NCBI GenBank assembly: GCA_937973585.1
Contig: CALJKN010000106.1
Coordinates: 1 to 28,075 of the forward strand
DNA: 28,075 bases
Source: an uncultured Helicobacteraceae bacterium
GTDB lineage: Bacteria; Campylobacterota; Campylobacteria; Campylobacterales; UBA6016
Direction: 5' to 3'
Positions 1-8,163 of the stretch are shown one piece after another; position 1 is the stretch's first letter; each line of letters starts with the position of its first letter. The notes below the pieces were generated by a model, which worked only from the letters and a program-made list of their open reading frames with translations, was not told the DNA's origin and did not search any database. The position numbers and the translations under genes are program-made.

Positions 1-5
1 ATCCT

Positions 6-959
6 ATGAATTTTATGTATTTGATATTAAAAACAACCGTAGCCCTCATTTTAGCCGCAGGCGGCTTTGCATTGTATCTTTTTACCTACCTTAACGAGAG
101 TATAGAGCCAACAGAGAAGTTTGTAAAAATAGAAAAGGGGTCAAACCAAAACGCACTCGAATCGCTCTCGGATATCGGAATAACCACAAATATCATCGAC
201 AAGATCACCCTAAGATATCTGGGAGGGGCAAAAAGCGGCTCTATATCTCTGGATGGCGTAAACACTAGATTATCCTTGCTGGAGGCAATGGTAAAAGGGA
301 AGAGTAAGAGTTTTTCGGTAACACTGATTCCTGGTGAAACTACCGAAATATTTTTGAAAACCGTAGCAAAAGAGCACAACCTCTCATACGACAAGCTAAA
401 AGCGGCTTACAATGACAAAACAAAAGCAGAAGAGGGGGAGCTGTGGCCGGAGACTTTTTCGTTTGAGTACGGTAGTGACGAAAAGGAAATCATAGGTACT
501 TTTTACGATTTTTCCCAAAAAAAATATGACGAAATCAAAAAAGAGTATTCTCTGGATGAAAAAGCTTTTAGGCAAAAACTCATCATAGCCTCTATAATAG
601 AAAAGGAGGCTGCAACAAAAGATGAGATGCCGCTCGTAGCCTCGGTCGTGTACAACAGAATCGCAAAAGATATGCCGCTGCAGATGGATGGTAGCCTCAA
701 CTACGGCTCCTATAGCCACCAAAAAGTAACACCTGAGCGGATTAGAAACGACGATTCAAGCTATAATACCTACAAAAACAAAGGTTTGCCGGATGCTCCG
801 GTATGCAACCCCTCAAAAGAGGCTATAGATGCGGCAAATAAACCGGCTAAAACCGGATATTTATACTTTATGAAAAACAAAAACGGGGTTCATGACTTTT
901 CAAATAGTTACAATGACCACCTTCGCAATATTTCCAATGTGAAGAAAAGTAACAAATAA
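6..959 (+). CDS. mltG: Endolytic murein transglycosylase MltG
   Basis: This is a YceG/MltG-family lytic transglycosylase, which cleaves nascent glycan strands at the inner membrane and sets glycan chain length. Residues about 5-27 form one N-terminal membrane anchor and the rest would be periplasmic. The family signature ASIIEKEA places the catalytic glutamate at E199, followed by VVYNRIAKDMPLQMDGSLNYG-type sequence and the conserved YNTY...GLP and KPAKTGYLYF segments near the C-terminus. The length (317 aa) is close to the E. coli protein (340 aa). Only five bases precede the first ATG and the frame is open to the window edge, so the true start could lie just outside or at the second ATG (position 15). 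No convincing terminator follows. Family assignment is secure; the start is not. Confidence 0.93.
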   Translation: MNFMYLILKTTVALILAAGGFALYLFTYLNESIEPTEKFVKIEKGSNQNALESLSDIGITTNIIDKITLRYLGGAKSGSISLDGVNTRLSLLEAMVKGKSKSFSVTLIPGETTEIFLKTVAKEHNLSYDKLKAAYNDKTKAEEGELWPETFSFEYGSDEKEIIGTFYDFSQKKYDEIKKEYSLDEKAFRQKLIIASIIEKEAATKDEMPLVASVVYNRIAKDMPLQMDGSLNYGSYSHQKVTPERIRNDDSSYNTYKNKGLPDAPVCNPSKEAIDAANKPAKTGYLYFMKNKNGVHDFSNSYNDHLRNISNVKKSNK

Positions 960-1023
960 AGCCATTTTTTGGATTGTAAAGTATTTTTGGATGGATATTA
1001 AACCCTAAATACAAAAAAACTGT

Positions 1024-1057
1024 TACAATTATACTCGTAAAGCAACTTAGAAAAGGA
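1024..1057 (+). promoter_or_regulatory. icd: Putative icd promoter and ribosome site
   Basis: The 106-base gap before icd is AT-rich with spaced T runs. It contains two overlapping -10-like hexamers, TACAAT (1024-1029) and TATACT (1030-1035), without a recognisable -35 box, as is usual for the main sigma factor in Campylobacterota. A ribosome site AAGGA (1053-1057) lies 8 bases before the ATG. The promoter call is inference; the ribosome site is clear. Confidence 0.4.
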
Positions 1058-1065
1058 TTCTAACC

Positions 1066-3291
1066 ATGTCAACATCAAAGATTATATGGACAGAGATAGA
1101 CGAGGCTCCGGCACTTGCCACATACTCATTGTTACCAATCGTAAACGCATTTACGAATGCGGCAGGCGTAGCGGTTGAGACTAGAGATATCTCCCTATCC
1201 GGCAGAGTTATAGCAAATATGGCAGAGTGGTTGCCTGAGGATAAAAGAATCCCTGACTACCTAAGCGAACTCGGTGAGCTAACGCTAAAAAAAGAGGCGA
1301 ACATCATCAAGCTTCCAAACATTTCTGCGTCTGTCCCGCAACTAAAAGCGACAATCAAAGAGCTTCAAGCAAAAGGGTATGCGCTTCCTGAATTCCCTGA
1401 AAATCCAAGCACGGATGAAGAGAAAAAAATAGCCGAAGCTTACTCAAAATGCCTAGGTTCCGCCGTAAATCCTGTTCTTAGAGAGGGCAACTCCGATAGA
1501 AGATGTGCGGCATCGGTAAAAAACTACGCTAGAAAAAACCCGCACAAACTAAGAGATTTCTCCGAGGGTTCAAAGTCAAGAGTTATGCACATGGATGCAG
1601 GAGATTTCTATGGCAACGAAAAAAGCGTGTGTGTTGAAAAAGGGGGTACGTTCAAAATAGAGCTTGCAAAAAAAGACGGCTCTATCGTAACCCTAAAAGA
1701 CGGCCTCAAATCATCCGACGGTGAAGTGCTAGACGGTACGTTTATGAGCGCAAAAGCTCTAAGAGCGTTTATCGAAAAATCGATCGATGCGGCAGCGGCA
1801 GATGGCCTTCTATATTCTGTGCACCTCAAAGCCACAATGATGAAGGTCTCCGACCCTATTATGTTCGGTCACTTCGTTACGGTATTCTACAAGGACGTAT
1901 TCGAAAAACACGCAGCGACATTCAAAGAACTAGGCGTAAACGTCAAAAACGGTCTAGGCGACGTATATGCGAAAATAGCTAGCCTACCTGCGGACAAAAA
2001 AGCTGAGATTGAAGCGGACATTATGGCCGTATACACAAAAAGACCGTCTATAGCAATGGTTGATTCAGACAAAGGGATCACAAACCTACACGTTCCAAAT
2101 GACGTAATTATTGATGCTTCTATGCCGGTTGTCGTTAGAGACGGCGGTAAAATGTGGAACTCTGAAGGTAAAGTACAAGACTGCCTGGCTGTAATTCCTG
2201 ACAGATGCTACGCTACTATGTATGCCGAAATTATGGATGACGTAAGAGCAAAAGGGAAACTAGACGTAACAACTATGGGTACTGTACCAAACGTAGGTCT
2301 TATGGCGCAAAAAGCCGAAGAGTACGGCTCTCACCCGACAACGTTTGAAATTCCATCAGACGGCGCAGTAAGAGTGGTTGACGGTAACGGTAACGTGCTT
2401 ATGAGCCACGAAGTAGAAGCCGGCGATATCTGGAGAATGTCGAGAACAAAAGATGTTGCGATAAAAGACTGGGTAAAACTAGCCGTTACAAGAAGCCGCC
2501 TTTCAAATACTCCGGTTGTATTTTGGCTAGACGCAAACAGAGCGCACGATGCCGAGATCATTGCAAAAGTGAAAAAATACCTGCCTGAGCACGATACAAA
2601 CGGTCTAACAATCGAAATCCTTGCTCCAAAAGATGCTATGGCTTACTCTCTTGAGAGAATCAGAAAAGGAGAGGATACTATATCTGCAACGGGCAATGTC
2701 TTGAGAGACTACCTAACAGACCTATTCCCAATCCTTGAGCTAGGCACAAGCGCAAAAATGCTTTCAATAGTTCCACTACTTGAGGGCGGCGGTCTATTTG
2801 AAACAGGTGCCGGCGGTTCTGCTCCTAAGCATGTTCAGCAGTTTGCCGAAGAGGGCTACCTAAGATGGGATTCACTTGGCGAATTCCTGGCACTTCAAGT
2901 ATCTCTAGAGCACCTTGCCAATACGTTTGATAACAAAAAGGCGGCTGTTTTGGCTGAGACACTAGACGTAGCCAACGGTAAGTTCCTAGACGAGAACAAA
3001 TCCCCTGCTAGAAAAGTAGGCGAAATAGACAACAGGGGAAGCCATTTCTACCTTGCAATGTACTGGGCAGAGGCTCTCTCGTCGCAAGACAAAGATGCTG
3101 ATTTGAAAGCTAATTTTTCAAAAGTCTATGCTGATTTGAAAGCAAACGAAGAGAAAATCAATGCCGAGCTAATAGGCGCTCAAGGCAAACCGCAAGATGT
3201 CGGCGGCTATTTTAGACCGGATGCGGCAAAAGCTAGTGCAGCAATGAGACCGTCCGCTACGCTAAACACAATTATTGATAGTATAAAATAA
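1066..3291 (+). CDS. icd: Monomeric NADP-dependent isocitrate dehydrogenase
   Basis: This 741-aa enzyme interconverts isocitrate and 2-oxoglutarate plus CO2 with NADP(H). It belongs to the monomeric IDH family, unrelated in fold arrangement to the usual dimeric enzyme. Residues known from the Azotobacter vinelandii enzyme fall at the same numbers here: S132 (in GSAVNPVLREGNSDRR), K255 (HLKATMMK), Y420 (EEYGSHPTTF), the metal ligands D350, D548 and D552, and the NADP-phosphate residues H589, R600 and R649. The match is full length without gaps up to those positions, so the protein is intact and NADP-specific. It has its own likely promoter and is followed by a strong terminator, so it can be expressed separately from the mdh-oor genes downstream. 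Confidence 0.98.
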   Translation: MSTSKIIWTEIDEAPALATYSLLPIVNAFTNAAGVAVETRDISLSGRVIANMAEWLPEDKRIPDYLSELGELTLKKEANIIKLPNISASVPQLKATIKELQAKGYALPEFPENPSTDEEKKIAEAYSKCLGSAVNPVLREGNSDRRCAASVKNYARKNPHKLRDFSEGSKSRVMHMDAGDFYGNEKSVCVEKGGTFKIELAKKDGSIVTLKDGLKSSDGEVLDGTFMSAKALRAFIEKSIDAAAADGLLYSVHLKATMMKVSDPIMFGHFVTVFYKDVFEKHAATFKELGVNVKNGLGDVYAKIASLPADKKAEIEADIMAVYTKRPSIAMVDSDKGITNLHVPNDVIIDASMPVVVRDGGKMWNSEGKVQDCLAVIPDRCYATMYAEIMDDVRAKGKLDVTTMGTVPNVGLMAQKAEEYGSHPTTFEIPSDGAVRVVDGNGNVLMSHEVEAGDIWRMSRTKDVAIKDWVKLAVTRSRLSNTPVVFWLDANRAHDAEIIAKVKKYLPEHDTNGLTIEILAPKDAMAYSLERIRKGEDTISATGNVLRDYLTDLFPILELGTSAKMLSIVPLLEGGGLFETGAGGSAPKHVQQFAEEGYLRWDSLGEFLALQVSLEHLANTFDNKKAAVLAETLDVANGKFLDENKSPARKVGEIDNRGSHFYLAMYWAEALSSQDKDADLKANFSKVYADLKANEEKINAELIGAQGKPQDVGGYFRPDAAKASAAMRPSATLNTIIDSIK

Positions 3292-3295
3292 ATCC

Positions 3296-3335
3296 AAAAG
3301 CAAGGCGGTAAACGCCTTGCAACTTTTCTTTTTTT
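3296..3335 (+). terminator. Rho-independent terminator after icd
   Basis: A perfect 8-bp stem (GCAAGGCG, 3300-3307, with CGCCTTGC, 3313-3320) and a 5-base loop lie just past the icd stop. A T-rich run (3324-3335, eleven T in twelve) follows. It would end or attenuate icd transcripts before mdh. Confidence 0.85.
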
Positions 3336-3385
3336 GAGCGAGCTTTTTAACACGTTCAACAATGGAAAAACCGAGGGATATAAAG

Positions 3386-4342
3386 ATGTCGAAAGCTAGA
3401 AAAGTTTCAATCATAGGAGCCGGAAACGTAGGCTCCACGATAGCGTACATTTTGGCTATGAACGGCGTATGTCATGAGATAGTTCTAAAAGATAGCAAAT
3501 TCGGCACAGCCAAGGGTAAGGCTCTGGATATGTCGCAAGCGGCACAGGCCGCCAGAAGCCACTCGGTAGTTATAGCCTCCGACGGATACGAGGGTGTAGA
3601 AAATAGCGACGTAGTGGTAATAACGGCCGGAAGCCCTAGAAAACCGGGTATGAGCAGAGACGACCTGCTTATGATTAATGCCGGAATTATGAAAAGTATA
3701 TGCGAAGAGATCAAAGTGGTTGCGCCGAACTCCACGATTATATGCGTCTCAAACCCTCTTGATGCGATGACCTATGTTGCACAAAAAGTAACCGGATTTC
3801 ACCGCTCCAGAGTTTTAGGGATGGCCGGAATACTCGATTCTGCAAGGATGGCAAGCTTTATTCAGGAGAAACTCGGATACGGTGGGGGGCAAATCAGAGC
3901 ATCCGTCATGGGCGGCCACGGAGACGATATGGTTCCTTTGCCACGCTATTCGACGGTTGCAGGTGTACCCCTTAGCGACGTTCTAACGCAAAATGAAATA
4001 GACGAGATAGTCCTAAGAACCAGACACGGCGGAGCGGAGATAGTTGAGCTACTTCAGACCGGTTCTGCATACTATGCTCCGGCAAAATCAACCGCAATGA
4101 TGGTTGAGGCGGTTCTGAGAGACACCAGACAAGTCCACTCCTGCGCCGTTATGCTAGAGGGTGAATACGGCTACAACAATATCGTAAGCGGTGTTCCGGT
4201 AATGCTCGGAGCAAAAGGGGCGGAAAAAGTGATCGAAGTGTCCCTAAATTTTGGCGAAAAAGAGGCCTTTAAAAAATCGGTTGCCTCGGTTCAAAGTCTA
4301 GTAGATACGCTAAATAGAAATAATTTTTTTGAAGGGCTTTAA
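3386..4342 (+). CDS. mdh: Malate dehydrogenase (LDH-like type)
   Basis: NAD-dependent malate dehydrogenase of the lactate/malate dehydrogenase superfamily, interconverting malate and oxaloacetate in the cytoplasm. The Rossmann motif GAGNVG starts at residue 11, and an acidic residue (D36) at the end of the second strand fits NAD. The substrate loop reads SPRKPGMSR, with arginine (R85) where lactate dehydrogenases have glutamine, so malate is the substrate. VSNPLDAMTY follows at 121-130 and the catalytic histidine is H178 in GGHGDDMVP. An upstream in-frame ATG at 3362 exists, but GAGGGA (3373-3378) is placed correctly only for the ATG at 3386, giving 318 aa with the motif at the usual distance. 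The stop is one base from the fumC GTG start, so the two are co-translated. Confidence 0.95.
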   Translation: MSKARKVSIIGAGNVGSTIAYILAMNGVCHEIVLKDSKFGTAKGKALDMSQAAQAARSHSVVIASDGYEGVENSDVVVITAGSPRKPGMSRDDLLMINAGIMKSICEEIKVVAPNSTIICVSNPLDAMTYVAQKVTGFHRSRVLGMAGILDSARMASFIQEKLGYGGGQIRASVMGGHGDDMVPLPRYSTVAGVPLSDVLTQNEIDEIVLRTRHGGAEIVELLQTGSAYYAPAKSTAMMVEAVLRDTRQVHSCAVMLEGEYGYNNIVSGVPVMLGAKGAEKVIEVSLNFGEKEAFKKSVASVQSLVDTLNRNNFFEGL

Positions 4343-4343
4343 C

Positions 4344-5732
4344 GTGGAATACAGAATAGAAAAGGATACGATGGGCGAAGTCCGAGTGCCGATGGATGCG
4401 ATATGGGGAGCCCAAACCCAAAGAAGCCTTGAAAACTTCAAGATAGGCACCGAAAAGATGCCTTTTGAGCTAATAAGCGCATTTGCCGTCCTCAAAAAAG
4501 CTTTGGCTCTTACAAACCATGAGCTAGGCAAAATGGATGAGGCAAAAAAAGATGCAATAGTAAAAGCTTGCGACGAAATTATGGAAGGCAAACTTGAGGG
4601 TGCATTTCCGCTCTCTATCTGGCAAACCGGTAGCGGCACGCAAACAAATATGAATATGAACGAAGTCATCGCCCACAGGGCTATGCAAAATATGGGTCTT
4701 GATTTTACAAAAGAAAAAGCGATACACCCAAACGACCATGTCAATATGTCCCAAAGCTCAAACGACACATTCCCGACGGCAATGCACATAGCTACGGTGG
4801 TAGAGGTCGAAAATACGCTTCTTTTGTCTCTCAATCACCTCAAAAAAGTACTAGCCGAGAAGATGGCTGCGTTTGACAATATCGTAAAGATAGGGAGAAC
4901 GCATCTCCAAGACGCTACACCCCTCACACTTGGACAGGAGTTTAGCGGATATGTGGCAATGCTAGAAAACTCTGAGGCTCAAATCAAAGCAACTTTGGAG
5001 TTTGTGAGAGAGCTTGCTATCGGCGGCACGGCGGTAGGTACGGGGCTAAACGCTCATCCAAAGCTATCAGAGACTGCGGCAAAAAAAATCAGCGAGATAA
5101 CAGGCAAAAGATTTGTGAGCGCACCGAATAAATTTCACGCCCTTACAAGCCACGACGCCCTCACCTCTTTGCATGGAGCGCTCAAAGGTCTGGCGGCAAA
5201 CCTAATGAAAATAGCAAACGATATCAGATGGCTAGCCAGCGGCCCTAGATGCGGCCTAGGTGAGCTGACAATCCCTGAAAACGAGCCGGGAAGCTCAATC
5301 ATGCCCGGTAAAGTCAATCCTACACAGTCAGAGGCTATCACAATGGTGGCCTGTCAGGTGATGGGCAATGATGCGGCGGTAGGCTTTGCAGCATCTCAAG
5401 GAAACTTTGAGCTAAACGTATTTAAGCCGGTCATTATATACAACGTACTTCAGTCTGTTAGATTGCTATCCGACTCGATGGTGAGCTTCGCCGACAACTG
5501 TGCGGTAGGAATTGAGCCGAATATTGAGAAAATAACGGCATATCTAAATGATTCGCTAATGCTGGTTACGGCTCTAAATCCGTATATCGGATACGAAAAT
5601 GCGGCAAAAATAGCCAAAACGGCTCACAAAAACGGCTCTACCTTAAAAGAAGAGGCAATAGCTCTCGGGCTTGTCACTTCCGAGCAATTCGACGAGTGGG
5701 TAGTACCTCTTGCAATGACAAATAAATCTTGA
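4344..5732 (+). CDS. fumC: Class II fumarate hydratase
   Basis: Fumarase of the iron-independent class II type (fumarase/aspartase superfamily), interconverting malate and fumarate as a tetramer. Diagnostic segments are SGTQTNMNMNEV (97-108), SQSSNDTFP (136-144), GRTHLQDATP (184-193, with the base-pair partner histidine H187) and the superfamily signature GSSIMPGKVNPTQSEA (316-331, catalytic serine S318). I choose the GTG at 4344: GAAGGG sits inside the end of mdh at the right distance, and the resulting N-terminus MEYRIEKDTMGEV is typical of FumC. An upstream TTG (4329) would add five atypical residues. Aspartase is less likely because of the TNMNMNEV segment. It lies between mdh and sucC, consistent with a role in the same arm of the TCA cycle. 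Confidence 0.93.
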   Translation: MEYRIEKDTMGEVRVPMDAIWGAQTQRSLENFKIGTEKMPFELISAFAVLKKALALTNHELGKMDEAKKDAIVKACDEIMEGKLEGAFPLSIWQTGSGTQTNMNMNEVIAHRAMQNMGLDFTKEKAIHPNDHVNMSQSSNDTFPTAMHIATVVEVENTLLLSLNHLKKVLAEKMAAFDNIVKIGRTHLQDATPLTLGQEFSGYVAMLENSEAQIKATLEFVRELAIGGTAVGTGLNAHPKLSETAAKKISEITGKRFVSAPNKFHALTSHDALTSLHGALKGLAANLMKIANDIRWLASGPRCGLGELTIPENEPGSSIMPGKVNPTQSEAITMVACQVMGNDAAVGFAASQGNFELNVFKPVIIYNVLQSVRLLSDSMVSFADNCAVGIEPNIEKITAYLNDSLMLVTALNPYIGYENAAKIAKTAHKNGSTLKEEAIALGLVTSEQFDEWVVPLAMTNKS

Positions 5733-5750
5733 GTAAAGGATAGATAAAAG

Positions 5751-6923
5751 ATGAATATACATGAGTATCAAGCCAAGGCTATCTTCAAAGAGTTCGGTGT
5801 TCCCGTTCTCAAAGGCGTAGTCGTATCAAACCCGAAAGACGCTAGAGAAGCGGCGCAAGAACTCGGCGGAAGCGTTTGGGTTGTAAAAGCCCAAATCCAT
5901 GCAGGCGGAAGAGGCAAAGGGGGCGGTGTAAAACTCGCTAAATCTACCCTTGAAGTCGAAGAGTTAACAAAACAAATCCTAGGGATGACACTCGTTACCC
6001 ACCAAACAGGGCCGGAGGGGAAACTAGTACAAAAAGTATATATCGAAGAGGGTGCTAGAATCAAAAAAGAGTATTACCTCGGCATGACCCTTGATAGAAG
6101 CAAAGAGCAAAACGTAATGATGGCATCAACAGAAGGAGGGATGGAGATAGAAGAAGTCGCTCATAACTCCCCTGAAAAAATCATCAAAGTTGCCATCGAT
6201 CCGGCTACGGGATTTCAAGGTTTCCACGGTAGAGAACTTGCGTTTAAACTAGGGCTTGCAAACGAGCAAATCCCTGAGTTTATCAAGTTTGCAAAAGCGC
6301 TTTATGAGTGCTACACAAAAAAAGAGGCAAACCTAGTAGAAATAAACCCTCTAATCCTAACGGAAGAAGGCAAATTCCTAGCGCTTGATGCAAAAATGGG
6401 CTTTGACGACAACGCTCTATCAAGACACCACGAGATAGAAGGACTAAGAGACCTAAGCGAAGAAGAGCCTACGGAAATAGAGGCCTCCAGATACGGCCTA
6501 AGCTACGTAAAACTTGATGGAAATGTCGGCTGTATGGTAAACGGCGCAGGTCTTGCGATGGGTACTATGGATATCATCAAGCACGAAGGCGGCGAGCCTG
6601 CAAACTTCCTAGACGTAGGCGGCGGCGCATCGGCCGAGACTGTTGCGAAAGGTTTTGAAATTATCCTAAAAGATAAAAACGTAAAAGCAATATTTGTAAA
6701 CATCTTCGGCGGTATCGTTAGATGTGACCGTGTCGCAAACGGGATTATCGAAGCGACCAAACTAACAAACGTAAGTGTTCCGGTTATCGTAAGACTTGAC
6801 GGCACAAACGCCGAAGAAGCAAAAGAGATACTCAAAAATTCAAATATAGCAAATCTAATAGCCGCCGAAAATCTAGCGGACGGCGCTAAAAAAGCGGTAA
6901 AAGCGGCAAAGGGGGAGTTTTAA
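5751..6923 (+). CDS. sucC: Succinyl-CoA ligase (ADP-forming) beta subunit
   Basis: Beta subunit of succinyl-CoA synthetase, carrying the ATP-grasp nucleotide site. With SucD it interconverts succinate, CoA and ATP with succinyl-CoA, ADP and phosphate. The N-terminus MNIHEYQAKAIFKEFGVPV and the glycine-rich loop GGRGKGGGVK are characteristic of the family. A C-terminal Rossmann-like ligase domain begins near residue 255 (VNGAGLAMGTMDII, then NIFGGIVRCD). The length (390 aa) equals the usual 385-390. An AAGGA ribosome site precedes the ATG, 18 bases after the fumC stop. sucD begins one base after its stop. Confidence 0.97.
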   Translation: MNIHEYQAKAIFKEFGVPVLKGVVVSNPKDAREAAQELGGSVWVVKAQIHAGGRGKGGGVKLAKSTLEVEELTKQILGMTLVTHQTGPEGKLVQKVYIEEGARIKKEYYLGMTLDRSKEQNVMMASTEGGMEIEEVAHNSPEKIIKVAIDPATGFQGFHGRELAFKLGLANEQIPEFIKFAKALYECYTKKEANLVEINPLILTEEGKFLALDAKMGFDDNALSRHHEIEGLRDLSEEEPTEIEASRYGLSYVKLDGNVGCMVNGAGLAMGTMDIIKHEGGEPANFLDVGGGASAETVAKGFEIILKDKNVKAIFVNIFGGIVRCDRVANGIIEATKLTNVSVPVIVRLDGTNAEEAKEILKNSNIANLIAAENLADGAKKAVKAAKGEF

Positions 6924-6924
6924 T

Positions 6925-7797
6925 ATGGCGATACTAGTAGGCAAACACTCAAAAGTAATAGTTCAGGGCTTTACCGGCAAAGAGGGGACATTTCATGCTA
7001 CTCAATGCCTAGAGTACGGTACAAACATAGTAGGCGGTGTAACTCCGGGCAAAGGCGGTCAAACACACCTTGACAGACCTGTATTCAATACCGTAAAAGA
7101 TGCAGTTGAGGCTACCGGAGCAGACGTATCTCTCATATTCGTACCTCCTATGTTTGTGGCTGACGCAATTATGGAAGCGGCGGAAGCCGGCATCAAGCTA
7201 ATCGTTACCATCACGGAAGGTACGCCTGTAAAAGATATGATGATAGCTAAGCCGTACGCAACAAAAATGGGCGCAAAGCTAATAGGACCTAACTGCCCAG
7301 GTATCATCACCCCTGAAGAGGCAAAAATCGGGATTATGCCTGGGATGATTTTCAAAAAAGGGAATGTCGGCCTTATCTCAAAATCTGGCACACTAACTTA
7401 TGAAGCGTCAAACCAGATAGTAAACGAAGGTCTTGGTATATCTACGGCTGTCGGTATCGGTGGCGACCCAATAATCGGTCTAAGCTACATTGAGCTTCTT
7501 GAGATGTTCCAAAACGACCCTGAAACGCATGCGATAGCCATGATAGGTGAGATCGGCGGCGATTTGGAGATTCAGGCTGCAAAATATATAAAAGAGCACG
7601 TAACAAAGCCTGTTACCGCTTTTATCGCCGGACAAAGCGCGCCTGCCGGTAAAAGAATGGGTCACGCCGGAGCTATCATATCAGGCGGTGCAGGTACCGC
7701 AGCGGAAAAAATGGCGGCACTTGAAGAGGCAGGGGTAAGAGTGGTTAGGTCACCGGCTGATATCGGCAAGACAGTCAAAGAAAGTTTTTGTAAATAA
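6925..7797 (+). CDS. sucD: Succinyl-CoA ligase alpha subunit
   Basis: Alpha subunit of succinyl-CoA synthetase, which binds CoA and carries the phosphohistidine intermediate. The CoA-binding N-terminal domain shows VQGFTGKEGTFH near residue 13. GPNCPGIITP (121-130) and the active-site GHAGAIISGGAGTA segment, with catalytic H247, are present. At 290 aa it has normal length. Its ribosome site GGGGGAG lies in the last codons of sucC, so the subunits are translationally coupled in a 1:1 complex. In a reductive cycle the pair makes succinyl-CoA for OorDABC, encoded immediately downstream. Confidence 0.97.
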   Translation: MAILVGKHSKVIVQGFTGKEGTFHATQCLEYGTNIVGGVTPGKGGQTHLDRPVFNTVKDAVEATGADVSLIFVPPMFVADAIMEAAEAGIKLIVTITEGTPVKDMMIAKPYATKMGAKLIGPNCPGIITPEEAKIGIMPGMIFKKGNVGLISKSGTLTYEASNQIVNEGLGISTAVGIGGDPIIGLSYIELLEMFQNDPETHAIAMIGEIGGDLEIQAAKYIKEHVTKPVTAFIAGQSAPAGKRMGHAGAIISGGAGTAAEKMAALEEAGVRVVRSPADIGKTVKESFCK

Positions 7798-7836
7798 TCA
7801 AACTTTATAAAGTAAATATTAAAACAAGGAGATGCA

Positions 7837-8154
7837 ATGTCACTATTAAAAGCGCCCGAAAATACTCCGGTATGGCTTGATGAATCCAGATGTAAAGCAT
7901 GCGATATATGTGTATCGGTATGTCCGGCCGGCGTTTTGGCTATGAGATTGGAGCCCACCTCAACCCTTGGAGCTATGCTTGAGATAGTGCACCCTGAGAG
8001 CTGTATCGGGTGCAATGATTGCGAACTTAGCTGTCCTGATTTTGCGATTTCCGTAGCCGATAAATCGGAGTACAAGTTCGCAAAACTAACAGATGAGGCG
8101 AAACAAAGGGCCGAGGCTATCAAAAACAATAAATTTATGAAGCTAACTGCTTAA
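7837..8154 (+). CDS. oorD: 2-Oxoglutarate:ferredoxin oxidoreductase delta subunit
   Basis: Small ferredoxin-like subunit (105 aa) with two 4Fe-4S cluster motifs: C19-x2-C22-x2-C25-x3-C29-P and C56-x2-C59-x2-C62-x3-C66-P. It passes electrons between ferredoxin or flavodoxin and the catalytic OorAB subunits. The OorD name rests on gene order D-A-B-C, as described in Campylobacter and Helicobacter. A strong AAGGAG ribosome site precedes the ATG. The 39-base gap after sucD is the largest in this run but shows no hairpin, so it is probably in the same transcript. Confidence 0.94.
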   Translation: MSLLKAPENTPVWLDESRCKACDICVSVCPAGVLAMRLEPTSTLGAMLEIVHPESCIGCNDCELSCPDFAISVADKSEYKFAKLTDEAKQRAEAIKNNKFMKLTA

Positions 8155-8163
8155 GGAGCAAAA

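Noticed and set aside
3893..3900. G6 run in mdh as a phase-variation tract
   Set aside because: Six G is short for phase variation and the gene is a housekeeping enzyme; I see no reason to expect switching.
4310..4834. 174-codon open frame on the minus strand inside fumC
   Set aside because: It lies wholly opposite the well-supported mdh/fumC coding sequence, has no ribosome site and its translation shows no recognisable motif.
7662..8129. 155-codon minus-strand frame opposite sucD and oorD
   Set aside because: It runs against two strongly conserved genes, including both iron-sulfur motifs of OorD, and has no family features.
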